A DNA stretch of 64,000 bases, taken from Microbulbifer variabilis. GTDB taxonomy: Bacteria > Pseudomonadota > Gammaproteobacteria > Pseudomonadales > Cellvibrionaceae. Position numbers and translations under genes: made by a program. Below the pieces are notes generated by a model, which was not told where the DNA came from, did no database searches, and was given only the letters and a program-made list of their open reading frames with translations. The stretch spans positions 4,310,501 through 4,374,500 of the forward strand of contig NZ_CP092418.1 of assembly GCF_023716485.1 (NCBI RefSeq), in the 5' to 3' direction. Every line of letters starts with the position of its first letter. Position 1 is the first letter of the stretch. Shown piece after piece: positions 9,305 through 19,811 of this stretch.

Positions 9305-11617
9305 TTATTCAACCAGAAGCATAATTATACTTCTATTAATATCTCCCTGGTCATCCGTGACCGTCAACTGAAATGCTAAAGAAGTATATTCCTCATCACT
9401 TTTGTTAGGAGCAATAAATGTTGTTATCGCTGCACTAGCATTTTCTAGTGAAACCTCTGGCCCACCAACTTGCTGCCATTGGTAACTAATTATAGTTCCA
9501 TCTTCATCTATGGAATTAGATCCATCCAGGGTGACAAGACTATTTTGTTTTACATTTAGTGGGGTAACGATTTGCGCCTTAGGGCTAGAATTACCAACTA
9601 TTCGGATCGCTAAAAACCCCACCCCGGTATAACCATCATCATCTTTCACACTAAGAGTTACCATTATCACTCTCTGTGTATCAGCAGCAATCTCAGGAGC
9701 AATAAAGCTGGCGGTTCCGTCTGGATTATTATTTATCTCCAAGCCTGACGCGCTCCAATTGTAACTTACGATTTTACCGTCTGAGTCATAGGATTCTCGA
9801 CCATCCAATTGAACTAACTTCCCAGGCTTGACCTCTTGAGGCTCCCCAGGCACAACTATGGGAGCCTTCAAACCCTCCGCTATAAAAGCGATTGTTCTTT
9901 TTGATTTCTGCCCACCATTATCTTCTACTTCAACCTCAAATACATAACCTTTCAGTAACCCTAATGGCCCACCAAAGACAGGAACGGTAAAAGTAGCAAC
10001 CCCACGTTCAAGTTGCATTAACTCAACAGGATCACCACTCAACTGAGCCCAGCGGGCACTTACAATTTCCCCATCCATATCAAAGGATTCACTGGCGTCC
10101 AGCCTGACACTTTGCCCAGCTTTTATCGTTCCGATATTCTCAACCACAATAACCGGTGCCAAGTTAGTTCCCACACGTACTGTGCTTTGATCGGTACTGA
10201 CAATACCATGATCGTCCTCAACCTCAAGCTCAAAAACCAACTCTTGCACTATGCCTTTTTGCTCAGCTGGAGCAATAAAGTTCACCACCCCATCCCCCGA
10301 GTCCATCAAGCTTACAGGCGCTCCAGAAAGTTGCTTCCAATGATATGCAACAATATTTCCATCAGGATCTGAAGACTGGCTACCGTCGAGCACAACCAGG
10401 GAGCCTCCACCAACAGATTGATCACCTCCAGCAATGGCTTGAGGCGGCTGATTTAATACTGCCAAACTCCCCTTTAGAGTTATTAGTCCCTGTTGAGGAT
10501 TAGCGATAACAATATCAACGGCCCCATCACTATTTATATCTCCCGTAGCTATACTTTGTGGATTGGAATAGTTACCAACAGGAATATTTATCTCGTATTT
10601 AGAAGCCTCCAAATCCTGGATAAAATCTCCATAAGTGGTCAGAGAAAATCCCTCCTTGGGCAGCATTAATACCCTAGCGGATTCTTTATCTTGCAATAAT
10701 GTAGTTAAAATTGGTCCAGGATTATTTTGTGTGGAGAAAAAAACAGGGATTTGCAACTTACGTTCACTATCCTGAAAAAAAACTGCCAAACCGGCTCCTG
10801 TAGCGCTATCCCCAAGAGAAACAACCACATCATCGAACCCATCGCCATTGATATCTCCTGTCGAAATACCATTAGCCTGAACCTTACTACCAAAATCATA
10901 ATAGGCAATTTGGCTGCTAAACGGATTAGACTCCATTACCGCCAACTTTGTACTCAGCGGTTGCTCACTGAGCATCACAATATCATCGATATAATCCCTG
11001 TTGACATCCCCCAGAGTCAGTAAAGCGGATTCATGGCCCATCACAAAACTCAGACTTCTTACCTGACCAAAGGGCTGGGGTGCCTGGCGAATACTCTCAA
11101 CACCATCGCTGGTTTTACTGACTCCAACAATCTCATTGACTCCATCTCCCTTTAGGTCTCCAATAGCAATATTGGTAGCATAGCTGGAAGGGTAAGTTTC
11201 TCCGGCTATCAAACTTCCATCTTCAGCTTGTAAAAAAATTTCAATTTTTTCACCTGCAAACCCAATAGCAACATCCTTCCGACCATCACTATTGATATCA
11301 CCCACTGCGAGCGACTTCGGTAAGCTCTCTGTCTCACTGGACAGAGGGTAATTTACTGCGTCTTGTAACTGTCCAGCCTGATTCTGAAGAAAGACTTTTA
11401 ATTGGAAGTCATTGTCTGGATCAAAAGCCTGTGAGGTAATAATAGCCACATCATCTAGACCATCATTATTCAAGTCAGCTACGGTAACAGCTTCAGCTCT
11501 GGAACCTATTGAGTAAATTTCGGCAGGCTGGAATTGAGTCTCACCACTTGCATTACTGGCCAGTAGTAACACAGCTGAAGGAAGGATGAAAAATTTTGAG
11601 AGTAACTTCAGTTGCAC
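9305..11617 (-). CDS. Secreted FG-GAP/VCBS repeat and PKD domain protein
   Basis: A 770-residue exported protein starting with GTG at 11617 behind AAGGAG. After a signal peptide (residues 1-25) come FG-GAP/VCBS-type repeats to about residue 390, seen as recurrent DLNNDGLDDVAI, DINSDGRKDVAIG and DINGDGFDDVVVS motifs: calcium-binding blades of an integrin-like propeller. Four PKD-like Ig domains follow (about residues 393-770), each with a variant of VVLDGSQSSDPDGNIVAYHWKQ. There is no enzymatic domain and no obvious C-terminal sorting signal. Such proteins act outside the cell in adhesion or glycan binding; the ligand is unknown. Its own terminator follows. Confidence 0.85.
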   Translation of the reverse strand: MQLKLLSKFFILPSAVLLLASNASGETQFQPAEIYSIGSRAEAVTVADLNNDGLDDVAIITSQAFDPDNDFQLKVFLQNQAGQLQDAVNYPLSSETESLPKSLAVGDINSDGRKDVAIGFAGEKIEIFLQAEDGSLIAGETYPSSYATNIAIGDLKGDGVNEIVGVSKTSDGVESIRQAPQPFGQVRSLSFVMGHESALLTLGDVNRDYIDDIVMLSEQPLSTKLAVMESNPFSSQIAYYDFGSKVQANGISTGDINGDGFDDVVVSLGDSATGAGLAVFFQDSERKLQIPVFFSTQNNPGPILTTLLQDKESARVLMLPKEGFSLTTYGDFIQDLEASKYEINIPVGNYSNPQSIATGDINSDGAVDIVIANPQQGLITLKGSLAVLNQPPQAIAGGDQSVGGGSLVVLDGSQSSDPDGNIVAYHWKQLSGAPVSLMDSGDGVVNFIAPAEQKGIVQELVFELEVEDDHGIVSTDQSTVRVGTNLAPVIVVENIGTIKAGQSVRLDASESFDMDGEIVSARWAQLSGDPVELMQLERGVATFTVPVFGGPLGLLKGYVFEVEVEDNGGQKSKRTIAFIAEGLKAPIVVPGEPQEVKPGKLVQLDGRESYDSDGKIVSYNWSASGLEINNNPDGTASFIAPEIAADTQRVIMVTLSVKDDDGYTGVGFLAIRIVGNSSPKAQIVTPLNVKQNSLVTLDGSNSIDEDGTIISYQWQQVGGPEVSLENASAAITTFIAPNKSDEEYTSLAFQLTVTDDQGDINRSIIMLLVE

Positions 11618-11890
11618 AACATCTCCTTATGTAAATTTTCTTAAATAAGCAAATTTAACTTAACACAAATTTCTGAGAGCAAATGTGATCAATTATGGAA
11701 TTGATATATCCAAATTAGCCCAAAATAAGCAGACACTGGTTCCAGTTATTAGTATGGATAATACAAATCACAATAATTATATAAGAATAAAAATAACAAC
11801 TTCACTCACAAAAAAAAGATAAATTTTTCTCAAGCATCGCTGCTGAATAAAACGATAAAAGTAAACAGACAGTGAAAGAAAATAAAGGCG
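11618..11890. other. AT-rich intergenic region
   Basis: Roughly 270 bp upstream of the FG-GAP gene and downstream of the helicase gene. No gene is supported. It should hold the promoter of the FG-GAP gene. Confidence 0.4.
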
Positions 11891-11918
11891 AAAAAAAGCG
11901 GCCTAGGCCGCTTTTTTT
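11891..11918. terminator. Bidirectional terminator after rhlE
   Basis: A perfect 28-base palindrome: seven A, GCGGCC, TA, GGCCGC, seven T. The U-run exists on both strands. It lies 18 bp after the stop of the helicase gene on the minus strand and would end that transcript. Confidence 0.88.
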
Positions 11919-11935
11919 ACCAACAACTCAAAATG

Positions 11936-13402
11936 CTAAGCGCTTTCCGAACGCCCTCTACTGGGGCGGCGTCTCGGAGCTCTCTGTGGTTTTTGGCCAT
12001 CACTGCGACCCGATTCAGCGCTGCGAGCCCTGCCAGAACCGCCGGAGCGATTTCCATTGCTTCCTTTACCTGCGGTGGCATTGCTATTGCGACCACCGGT
12101 TCCACGTCCTTCTGATTTACCGCGACCACTTCCGCGATTACCACGGCGCTCATCGCTATTGCCACGAGCATCTCGTCCGCCCTCATTATTTCGGGAACCT
12201 ACAGGGCGTTTACTGGCGCCAGGTTTTTGCTGGCCGCCACGCTTGGGGTTGCCAGAGGCTGGCAACTGATGATCTGGCTCAAAGTCCTCGATTTCCTCGC
12301 GGGGAATTGGCTTGCCAATTAAGCGCTCAATATCGCGAAGCTGCTTAATTTCATCGGCACTAACAAGGGACACGGCTTGCCCCTGGGCGCCCGCACGTCC
12401 TGTGCGACCGATACGGTGAACATAATCTTCAGGAACATTGGGCAAGTCGAAATTTACCACCTGGGGTAATTGATCGATATCAATACCCCGTGCAGCAATG
12501 TCTGTCGCAACGAGGATCTGCACCTTACCGGCTTTAAAATCTGCCAGAGCCCGGGTTCTGGCATTTTGGCTCTTATTACCGTGAATAGCCGCTGCCAGGA
12601 TGCCATCTCCTTCCAGCTGTTTCACCAGCCGATTGGCCCCATGTTTGGTACGGCTAAATACCAGTGCCTGATGCCAGCCATTCTCTCGAATCAGGTGACT
12701 TAACAGTTTTGTTTTTCGAGCCTTATCCACAGGGTGGAGCTTCTGTCGTACTGTTTTGGTAGTGGAGTTTCGCGGGCTAACATCAATCTCCAGCGGGTCC
12801 TTTACCAGACCTTTGGCGAGCTGGCGAATCTCAGGAGAAAAGGTTGCCGAGAAGAGTAGATTCTGACGCTTGGCCGGTAAGATCTTCAGCACTCTCTTAA
12901 TGTCATGGATAAAGCCCATATCCAACATGCGGTCTGCTTCATCCAAGACCAAGGCTTCCAAGCGATCAAAGCGGATTGCCCCTTGATTGTGCAGGTCCAA
13001 TAGACGACCAGGGGTCGCTACTAGAATATCGGCACCGCCTCGCAGTCGGGAAATCTGGGGATTGATCTTCACGCCACCAAAAACTACCGCATGACGCATT
13101 GGCAGGTACTGGCTATAGCTCTGCACATTATCAAACACCTGTGCGGCCAGCTCGCGGGTTGGGGTGAGTACCAATGCGCGCACCTGCCCTTTTCTGGCAC
13201 GCTCTCCCTGGCTCAAGCGGTGCAACAGCGGCAATGTAAAACCGGCGGTCTTACCCGTGCCCGTCTGGGCTGCAGCCATAATATCACTGCCCTTCATTAC
13301 CGCCGGAATGGCCTGGGCCTGGATTGGCGTGGGCTCAGTATAGCCCTGCTCTGCAACGGCACGGGCAATCTCCTGGGCAAGGCCCAGATCTTCAAACAAC
13401 AT
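11936..13402 (-). CDS. rhlE: DEAD-box ATP-dependent RNA helicase, RhlE type
   Basis: A 488-residue RNA helicase. The start is the ATG at 13402 ([16 protein letters not shown]), with GAGG upstream. All core motifs are present: Q motif ([14 protein letters not shown]), motif I AQTGTGKT, Ia PTRELAAQV, Ib TPGRLLD, motif [15 protein letters not shown], motif [34 protein letters not shown] and [12 protein letters not shown]. The tail after about residue 380 is rich in R, G, S and N, a low-complexity RNA-binding extension usual in RhlE. It unwinds short RNA duplexes in ribosome assembly and RNA decay. An SrmB/DbpA-type relative is less likely given the RhlE-like Q motif and tail. Confidence 0.9.
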   Translation of the reverse strand: MLFEDLGLAQEIARAVAEQGYTEPTPIQAQAIPAVMKGSDIMAAAQTGTGKTAGFTLPLLHRLSQGERARKGQVRALVLTPTRELAAQVFDNVQSYSQYLPMRHAVVFGGVKINPQISRLRGGADILVATPGRLLDLHNQGAIRFDRLEALVLDEADRMLDMGFIHDIKRVLKILPAKRQNLLFSATFSPEIRQLAKGLVKDPLEIDVSPRNSTTKTVRQKLHPVDKARKTKLLSHLIRENGWHQALVFSRTKHGANRLVKQLEGDGILAAAIHGNKSQNARTRALADFKAGKVQILVATDIAARGIDIDQLPQVVNFDLPNVPEDYVHRIGRTGRAGAQGQAVSLVSADEIKQLRDIERLIGKPIPREEIEDFEPDHQLPASGNPKRGGQQKPGASKRPVGSRNNEGGRDARGNSDERRGNRGSGRGKSEGRGTGGRNSNATAGKGSNGNRSGGSGRARSAESGRSDGQKPQRAPRRRPSRGRSESA

Positions 13403-13848
13403 AAATAACCTCAAACTGCGCCCTGGGCGCAATCAAACACATTCGCACCACGAAGGAGCAAATAGAAAAATCGGAGTTGGCATCCAGAGCAAGTGAGGCT
13501 CGATGCACACAGCCGTCAATTCACCGGCCAGCCGGCGCGCGGCATTCAGTAGAGGGTTCCGGGAAGAATTTAGAAAAGTTCACGGGGGGATACCGGTAGA
13601 TCACCGGCCTACAAATGACGCAGCTGAGAAAAATCAGCTGCAGCACTATACCATAATGAAACTGACTGTATAGTTCTCTCGGCTAAAACTGCTCTTCATA
13701 GGCATAGACAAAGGGGTTGTTGGGGACCCAGCCCAAGCGAGCGTAACATAGTTCCACGTTCGCAACTTGAGCGTCTATCTTTGTGATATCCAACCCCCGT
13801 TGCGAACCAAAGATGATGCAGCCAGGTGCTGCCGGGATACTCACAGCC
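13403..13848. other. Divergent intergenic region, rhlE / GNAT
   Basis: About 445 bp holding the rhlE promoter and 5' leader and the upstream region of the acetyltransferase gene. RhlE genes often have long leaders, but no RNA family could be assigned. A 7-bp hairpin (CAGCTGA / TCAGCTG, 13621-13640) has no U-run. No gene is supported. Confidence 0.4.
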
Positions 13849-14451
13849 ATGTCAGAAAATAGCAATGTCAGTAATGAGCACCAGATAGAACTAATTACTC
13901 TCGGTAATGGGCGCAGGGTATCAATACGCCCCATCTGCCGCAGTGATAGCCAACTGGAGAAAGAACTGATAGAAGACTTATCTCCAGAAACCCGGCGAGA
14001 CCGCTTTATCGGCGGCAGCTGTAAAGCCAGCCAAAAGCTGATTGAGCTACTCACCGATAACGACCATCAAGTTCATGAGGCCTTTATTGCACTCTGCACC
14101 AGCGACCATGCGCAAAAGGCCGTTGCTACCGCACATTACGCCGTAGATTCAGACGGGCTAGCCTGCGAGTGCGCAGTTGTGGTCCGCGATGATTGGCAGG
14201 GATTGGGGCTAGGTCGATTAATGTTAAAGCGCCTGATCGACTGCGCAAAAGAACAGGGCTTACAGCGAATTTATTCCATTGAGTCCGCCGACAATAAACG
14301 CGTGCAGATATTTGCCCGTTCGATGGGATTTATTTGTAAAGCCGATCCGAAAGACTACACCCTATTAACTTATACACTCGATTTGCAGGCTGGCCGACAA
14401 GCCAACGGCTTTGATACGGCCTCCAGGGAGGCCGGAATTAACCTAAATTAA
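13849..14451 (+). CDS. GNAT family N-acetyltransferase
   Basis: The reading frame opens at a GTG at 13783, but the ATG at 13849 (MSENSNVSNEHQ) gives a normal 200-residue protein and is preferred. The middle holds the GNAT fold: ECAVVVRDDWQGLGLGRLML is motif A, with the acetyl-CoA pyrophosphate loop Q-G-L-G-L-G-R, followed by the helix LIDCAKEQGLQRIYS and a final strand pair. The N-terminal part (SIRPICRSDSQLEKELIEDLSPETRRDRF) matches the acetyltransferase domains associated with protein lysine acetylation (Pat-like). Substrate is not known. It stands alone. Confidence 0.8.
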   Translation: MSENSNVSNEHQIELITLGNGRRVSIRPICRSDSQLEKELIEDLSPETRRDRFIGGSCKASQKLIELLTDNDHQVHEAFIALCTSDHAQKAVATAHYAVDSDGLACECAVVVRDDWQGLGLGRLMLKRLIDCAKEQGLQRIYSIESADNKRVQIFARSMGFICKADPKDYTLLTYTLDLQAGRQANGFDTASREAGINLN

Positions 14452-14835
14452 ATACACTCTTAATATTCATGGCGGTTTGCAAAGGTTATTTGGCTGCCGC
14501 CATCCTCTCAAAGCCGAACAATTTCCTTTTGCGAGTTCACAATCTCCCCTTACCTTATCAACTTCACCCAAATGTGACCATCCGGTCAGCATATTCATAG
14601 ATCTATTTAACTACAGGCATAGCCGATCAGGCACAACGCCAGCTGTAAAAGCTTTAAACTCTCCTAAAGCAATCAAAGAAAAAGTGAAACTTTGCTTACA
14701 TAAATTTTAGAGAAATGAGCAATTGCCAAAAATTGAATCCATTTAGCCTAACCACATGTAGTGCGCCGCTACTGATACAACCGTAATTCATGGCACTTTA
14801 TTTTTTTGATTAACACTAGATTTTAATGACAATTT
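14452..14835. other. Intergenic region, no supported gene
   Basis: About 385 bp, becoming AT-rich toward 14835. No gene, repeat or RNA structure was recognised; it presumably carries the promoter of the following hydrolase. Confidence 0.4.
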
Positions 14836-15840
14836 ATGCCTATTAAAATGCAATCAATAAAACTGCTTCTGACCATATCAATTTGTTTACTTATATCATC
14901 TTGCGCAGTGAACATTAGAGATTATATTGCAAGTTCAAAAAGCTTCCCTTACGATCATATAGTTTCAAATGAGCAGATAAAATCATGGGGATTTCATAAA
15001 AATAATTACTGTGACAAGCTAAGAAACTTATGCATTAGCTATTTCTTTGCTGCCCCCCTTGAAAAAGGTAAAATTAAATACTCCATAGAAACTGACTCTG
15101 GCGATCAAACCAGCCAAGTTAATCTATCTATAAATAAAGAAGCCCTAAACAAACATTATTCTGGGACCATCATTCTTTTACATGGATTCAGAATTTCAAA
15201 AGAATTCATGCTTCACTCAGCATTATATTTTCGCCTCCTTGGATTTCAGGTAGTTATTCCAGACCTACTTGGCCATGGTGAATCTGAAGGCCGTAAGGAA
15301 TATGGCGTTGGTGATAGCGAAGTGATTAACAGGCTAATTGACGAGCTTATCCATAAAGACCTGATAGAAAGTAAAAACATTTATCTTCTTGGAAATTCCA
15401 TGGGGAGCCTTACTGCGGCGAGAATCACTCAATCTCGACAAGATATCAGCGGCCTAATATTACAAGCTCCCATGTTGGAATTTGACCAGGCTGTTTATAA
15501 TTATGCCCAAGAGAATTTTCCCCTACTTAGTAGAGCATTCTCTGAAAAAGAAATAAAAATAGGAGCGTCAATGGCGCTAGAGGAAGCCAATATAAGCCTA
15601 CTGGAAACACAAATTGAACCTTTACTAACCAACACTCCTGTGCCCGTGCTTTTATTTGCTTCCAATACTGACCCGATTTCACCCTATGATCACTTTCAAA
15701 ACCTGCATCAGGACCATATCAAAATAGTGCTCCTGAAAGATAGAAATCACCCGAGTATGGCGGTTATTGGGGAAATTGAGCATAGCGCTCTACAGGATTG
15801 GCTTCCCAAGGCAAGTAATATCACTATTCAATACCATTAA
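14836..15840 (+). CDS. Lipoprotein alpha/beta hydrolase
   Basis: A 334-residue alpha/beta-hydrolase fold protein with a lipoprotein signal (LLLTISICLLISSCA, lipobox ending at Cys23), so it is probably anchored in the envelope. It carries the oxyanion-hole segment LLHGFRISKEF, the loop PDLLGHGES and the nucleophile elbow GNSMGS, followed by a probable acid (SNTDPISPYD) and catalytic histidine (KDRNHPS). The pattern is closest to serine-aminopeptidase / monoacylglycerol-lipase-like (Hydrolase_4) enzymes. Two in-frame ATGs (14836, 14848) are possible starts and neither has a strong ribosome-binding site. The gene is noticeably AT-rich relative to rhlE. Confidence 0.78.
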   Translation: MPIKMQSIKLLLTISICLLISSCAVNIRDYIASSKSFPYDHIVSNEQIKSWGFHKNNYCDKLRNLCISYFFAAPLEKGKIKYSIETDSGDQTSQVNLSINKEALNKHYSGTIILLHGFRISKEFMLHSALYFRLLGFQVVIPDLLGHGESEGRKEYGVGDSEVINRLIDELIHKDLIESKNIYLLGNSMGSLTAARITQSRQDISGLILQAPMLEFDQAVYNYAQENFPLLSRAFSEKEIKIGASMALEEANISLLETQIEPLLTNTPVPVLLFASNTDPISPYDHFQNLHQDHIKIVLLKDRNHPSMAVIGEIEHSALQDWLPKASNITIQYH

Positions 15841-15863
15841 ACCTGCTGGCCTAGTATAGGAAG

Positions 15864-15897
15864 TAGCAAGGCGAAACTCACTAGTTCGGCCTTGCTA
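15864..15897. terminator. Hairpin between convergent genes
   Basis: TAGCAAGGC-GAAC pairs with GTTC-GGCCTTGCTA with one bulge, in the 95-bp gap between two convergent genes. The position suggests a transcription terminator, but a clear U-run on the exit side is missing on both strands. Confidence 0.45.
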
Positions 15898-15935
15898 AAA
15901 AAGACGATTAGCTATTCCTTGAAAAATATCACATT

Positions 15936-16991
15936 TCAGTTGAAGAAATCTTCACAAGCTAATGGGCCGCTAAACTCTAGAAGCCCCTGAGGCATTGTAA
16001 TCTTTTCAACTAGGTTCCCTTTTTTATAGAGAGAGAAGGTTACGTTAGCCTGCATAGATTTCATATATACTTGGCCTCTACCAAAAATTACATCAGAGGG
16101 GAAGTCTTGAGAATAGAAACTATCAGGGTCAGCCTTCGCCTCAACGACTAACTTATAGTTAATTTTATTAAACTCAACATTGGCATATCCCTCGCAAGCA
16201 TTAGATTCCCGTTTAACAGACAGGCCATTAAATGCAGGATAAAAAATTAGATCGTAATCACTACTAATATAACGACCTATCCACATTTCGATATTAGTAT
16301 CATTAACCTTTCCTCCTGTAAACATAAAATATAACTCTTCAGACAAGCCCATTGTGTAAACGATGCCAGAGCTCGACTCTTTATCAAACCAACCTTTATC
16401 AAGCTGTGCAAATCCCAGGCCCATTAATGCAACATTTCCATTAGAGAAACTATATTGGATTGGTGTACCCATAGTATAAACAAACCATTCAGGACCAAAG
16501 TTGATAATTTCCTTTAGAATTCCCAATGGTGACCGACCAGGATTATTACTATGCCAATAGTAATGGTGATCTCCATTCCAACGCATAGTGAAGTCGAAAT
16601 AATCATAATTAATATCTATATGATTTTCATCAGCAACTATTAACCCAGGAACTTCGTAATAAAACTTATCCGGATTATTAGGATCCACCAAAATAACCTC
16701 ATCATGGAATATATCATACTTAACAGTTGACCCGTTTATCGGAGAGAAAGCCAGGTGTATATAAGCTTTAGGTTTTGGAACCTCAAAGTCTGGTGCAATA
16801 TATGTCTGCAAGCTTACTTTGAAATAGCCAACATCCGGCACCGCAATATTGTAAAACCATTGTTCTGCCCAGGTTTTATCTGACGTAGGTGTATGGGCCC
16901 GGAGATCCTCCAAAGTGGTTGCCGATAGTAAGGAACTGAAAGATCCAAAAAGAAATAAAACGAATACCTGAAATATGTTTCTATAAGACAC
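15936..16991 (-). CDS. Exported protein of unknown function
   Basis: A 351-residue protein starting at a GTG (16991) with GAGGG upstream. Residues 1-23 form a signal peptide ending LLSATT. The mature protein is rich in aromatic residues and predicted beta strands, with motifs WAEQWFYNIAVPDVGYF, NGDHHYYWHSNNPGRSPLG and WFDKESSSGIVYTMG. The pattern is vaguely like the lipocalin-related tocopherol-cyclase/CrtC-like (AttH) fold, but this is a weak impression. It has no close partner: the neighbouring genes point the other way or are distant. Confidence 0.6.
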   Translation of the reverse strand: MSYRNIFQVFVLFLFGSFSSLLSATTLEDLRAHTPTSDKTWAEQWFYNIAVPDVGYFKVSLQTYIAPDFEVPKPKAYIHLAFSPINGSTVKYDIFHDEVILVDPNNPDKFYYEVPGLIVADENHIDINYDYFDFTMRWNGDHHYYWHSNNPGRSPLGILKEIINFGPEWFVYTMGTPIQYSFSNGNVALMGLGFAQLDKGWFDKESSSGIVYTMGLSEELYFMFTGGKVNDTNIEMWIGRYISSDYDLIFYPAFNGLSVKRESNACEGYANVEFNKINYKLVVEAKADPDSFYSQDFPSDVIFGRGQVYMKSMQANVTFSLYKKGNLVEKITMPQGLLEFSGPLACEDFFN

Positions 16992-17325
16992 CGTCTACCC
17001 TCTTTCTTAAAATAAATGAATAGAAAACCTCACAAAATCACTACAAACCTACAGAGAGGGCATACTAACAGCATGATTACGGACAAAGCTTAAAAACAAA
17101 CAGGCTATTTTTCAGGTTGAGAAGGTGCGCACAAAAATTCAATATTGCAAACAAAAGCTAGAAGCTCATCAGATAAAACCCTTATCGATATTCACCCCGA
17201 AATACACCATAAAACAAGGCCGATATTCTTCCTCTCAAGAAGCGGCGTAAAACACCTCTTTTTTCACTCAGGCAACGCCTAAACTGTTTGGCAATTTCCC
17301 ACCGGTTACTGGTAAGGCAAATAAT
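16992..17325. other. Divergent intergenic region before mmsA
   Basis: About 330 bp containing the divergent promoters of the exported-protein gene and mmsA. No gene or structured RNA was seen. Confidence 0.4.
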
Positions 17326-18837
17326 ATGAATAAATCCATCCCTTCACGCCTTCCTCTATTCATTGATGGCGACTGGGTGCAGTCTACTACCAAGGAGTGG
17401 CTGGATGTGACAAACCCCGCCACAGGTGAGGTTTTAACCCAAGCCCCCTATACCACTGAGGCCGAGCAACTCCAGGCAATCGCCGCCGCCAAGCAGGCAT
17501 TCATTTCTTGGCGGAACACCCCAGTCCCTACTCGAGCACGTATTATGCTCAAGTACCAAGCTCTCCTGAAAGAGCACCAAGAGGCCCTGGCCGAGATTCT
17601 CGCAGAGGAAACCGGTAAAACATTTGAAGACGCCAAGGGGGATGTTTGGCGAGGCATTGAGGTGGTTGAGCATGCCGCAAATATTGCTACCCTGCTAATG
17701 GGGGAAACCGTTGAAAACGTTGCCAGTGCTATAGATTGCTATTCCTATATTCAACCCATTGGCGTCTGCGCCGGTATTACGCCATTCAACTTTCCCGCAA
17801 TGATACCGTTATGGATGTTTCCGCTAGCGATTGCCTGTGGCAATACCTTTATTCTTAAACCTTCTGAACAGGACCCCATTACACCTTGCAAACTGGCTGA
17901 ATTATTTGAGCAGGCAGGAGCACCCAAAGGGGTTCTACAAGTTATCCATGGTGATCGCGAGCAGGTAGATTTCTTACTAAAAGACCCAGATATTAAAGCT
18001 ATATCTTTTGTCGGTTCCGTGCCAGTTGGGCGCCATATCTATCAAACAGGCACTCAATATTTAAAAAGAGTACAGGCCTTTGCCGGGGCAAAAAACCACA
18101 TGGTAGTGATGCCTGATGCAAATAAAAATGCCACTATTAACAATATCATCGGCTCTTCTGTAGGGGCTGCCGGTCAGCGATGCATGGCTATTTCGGTTGT
18201 GGTATTAGTGGGTGAAGCGCAAAGTTGGATTCCTGATATACAGGATGCGATGGCAAAGATAATACCCGGGCATTGGAAGAATCCACAATCCGACTACGGC
18301 CCCTTAATTTCACCTGCTGCAAAGGAACGTGTGCTGGGTTATATCGAGACGGGCAAAAAAGAAGGGGCGGATTGCCTTCTGGATGGTTCAAAAATTACAG
18401 TGGATGGATATCCCCATGGTAACTGGGTTGGCCCTACATTATTTGCCAATGTTACTACCGAGATGTCAATTTACACTGATGAAATTTTTGGGCCAGTGTT
18501 ATGTCTGGTGAATGTAGATCACTTAGATGATGCAATAAAACTGGTGAATGACTGCCCTTACGGCAATGGGACCTCCATATTCACTGCCAGCGGTGCAGCC
18601 GCACGTAAATATCAGCATGAAATTCTTGTGGGCCAGGTAGGAATCAATGTGCCTATCCCGGTTCCATTACCTTTCTTTAGCTTTACTGGCTGGCGCAGTT
18701 CATTTTATGGGGATCTCCACGCTTATGGTAAGCAGGCCGTGCGTTTTTATACCGAAACAAAAACCATCACAGCCCGCTGGTTCGATTCAGATATTGAACA
18801 TGCCGAACAGGCAAATATGACGATACAGTTAAAGTAA
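17326..18837 (+). CDS. mmsA: Methylmalonate-semialdehyde dehydrogenase (CoA-acylating)
   Basis: A 503-residue aldehyde dehydrogenase. MmsA converts (methyl)malonate semialdehyde to propionyl- or acetyl-CoA with NAD+ and CoA in valine and thymine breakdown. Landmarks: [21 protein letters not shown], the NAD-binding [22 protein letters not shown], and the active-site stretch [11 protein letters not shown] with the catalytic cysteine. As in CoA-acylating family members, the usual general-base glutamate region is replaced by [15 protein letters not shown]. Length is as expected (about 500). mmsB follows 39 bp downstream, forming the usual mmsAB pair. Confidence 0.93.
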   Translation: MNKSIPSRLPLFIDGDWVQSTTKEWLDVTNPATGEVLTQAPYTTEAEQLQAIAAAKQAFISWRNTPVPTRARIMLKYQALLKEHQEALAEILAEETGKTFEDAKGDVWRGIEVVEHAANIATLLMGETVENVASAIDCYSYIQPIGVCAGITPFNFPAMIPLWMFPLAIACGNTFILKPSEQDPITPCKLAELFEQAGAPKGVLQVIHGDREQVDFLLKDPDIKAISFVGSVPVGRHIYQTGTQYLKRVQAFAGAKNHMVVMPDANKNATINNIIGSSVGAAGQRCMAISVVVLVGEAQSWIPDIQDAMAKIIPGHWKNPQSDYGPLISPAAKERVLGYIETGKKEGADCLLDGSKITVDGYPHGNWVGPTLFANVTTEMSIYTDEIFGPVLCLVNVDHLDDAIKLVNDCPYGNGTSIFTASGAAARKYQHEILVGQVGINVPIPVPLPFFSFTGWRSSFYGDLHAYGKQAVRFYTETKTITARWFDSDIEHAEQANMTIQLK

Positions 18838-18876
18838 CTGCACATACCAATAAAATTTAATTTTTTGGATACTGCC

Positions 18877-19776
18877 ATGAATAAAATCACAGCCTTCCTT
18901 GGTCTGGGGCATATGGGTGCCCCAATGGCTTTTAACTTAATCAAAGCTGGATTCCGTGTAAGAGGTTTCGATCCAGTAGAGGAGTTGCTTCAGAAATCTG
19001 TAGAACAGGGAGTTGAAAAATGTTCATCAGCAACAGAAGCGGTGAAGGGAGCAGATTTTGTTATTAGTATGTTACCCAGCAGTGCTGCGGTAGAGAGCCT
19101 TTATATTGAAAAAGATCATCTGCTGGAAGCTATCGAAGAGAGATCCTTAATTATTGATTGCTCCACAATTTCAGCAAGCAGCTCAAAACGCCTACTTAAC
19201 GCCGCACGAAATAAAGGCCTTCATGCAATAGAGGCTCCTGTTTCTGGCGGAGTCAAAGGGGCAGCTGCCGCAACTCTCAGCTTTATGTGTGGCGGTGAGC
19301 ACGAGGATGTAGAGCGAGCCAAAACAGTTCTACAGCATATGGGGGCCAATGTTTTTTTTGCAGGCCCTGCCGGAGCTGGGCAAACGGCAAAGATCTGCAA
19401 CAATATGTTGCTGGCTATTCATATGATTGGCACCGCCGAGGCACTCCAATTGGGGGTGGATAACGGCCTTGATCCCAAAGTGCTAACTGAAATCATGGCG
19501 AAAAGCTCGGGCGCCAACTGGTCCCTACAAACTTATAATCCTTATCCCGGTGTTATGGATAGTGTGCCCGCTAGCAATCAGTATCGTGGAGGCTTTAAAG
19601 TGGGGTTGATGTGTAAGGATCTGGGGCTTGCTCAGCAAGCCGCCGACAATAGCAAAAGCTACACACCGCTCGGCTCACTAGCCAGAAATCTATTTGGCTT
19701 ACACAGTCTGAAGGGCAATGAAGAACTGGATTTCTCCAGTATCCAAACAATTTTCAGGAAGGAGGCCGACCAATAG
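18877..19776 (+). CDS. mmsB: 3-hydroxyisobutyrate dehydrogenase
   Basis: A 299-residue beta-hydroxyacid dehydrogenase that oxidises 3-hydroxyisobutyrate to methylmalonate semialdehyde with NAD+, the step before MmsA in valine catabolism. The start is the ATG at 18877 rather than the TTG four codons upstream. Visible motifs: Rossmann loop FLGLGHMGAPMAFNLIKAGF, DCSTISASSSKRL, the substrate loop EAPVSGGVKGAAAATLSFMCGG and the catalytic-lysine helix KICNNMLLAIHMIGTAEAL. It is co-transcribed with mmsA. Confidence 0.92.
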   Translation: MNKITAFLGLGHMGAPMAFNLIKAGFRVRGFDPVEELLQKSVEQGVEKCSSATEAVKGADFVISMLPSSAAVESLYIEKDHLLEAIEERSLIIDCSTISASSSKRLLNAARNKGLHAIEAPVSGGVKGAAAATLSFMCGGEHEDVERAKTVLQHMGANVFFAGPAGAGQTAKICNNMLLAIHMIGTAEALQLGVDNGLDPKVLTEIMAKSSGANWSLQTYNPYPGVMDSVPASNQYRGGFKVGLMCKDLGLAQQAADNSKSYTPLGSLARNLFGLHSLKGNEELDFSSIQTIFRKEADQ

Positions 19777-19811
19777 CTAGATTGTTCACCCTCTTTCCCG
19801 ATCTAACTCAT

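Noticed and set aside
13621..13640. Hairpin CAGCTGA / TCAGCTG upstream of rhlE
   Set aside because: Short stem without a U-run, located in a divergent leader; no reason to call it a terminator.
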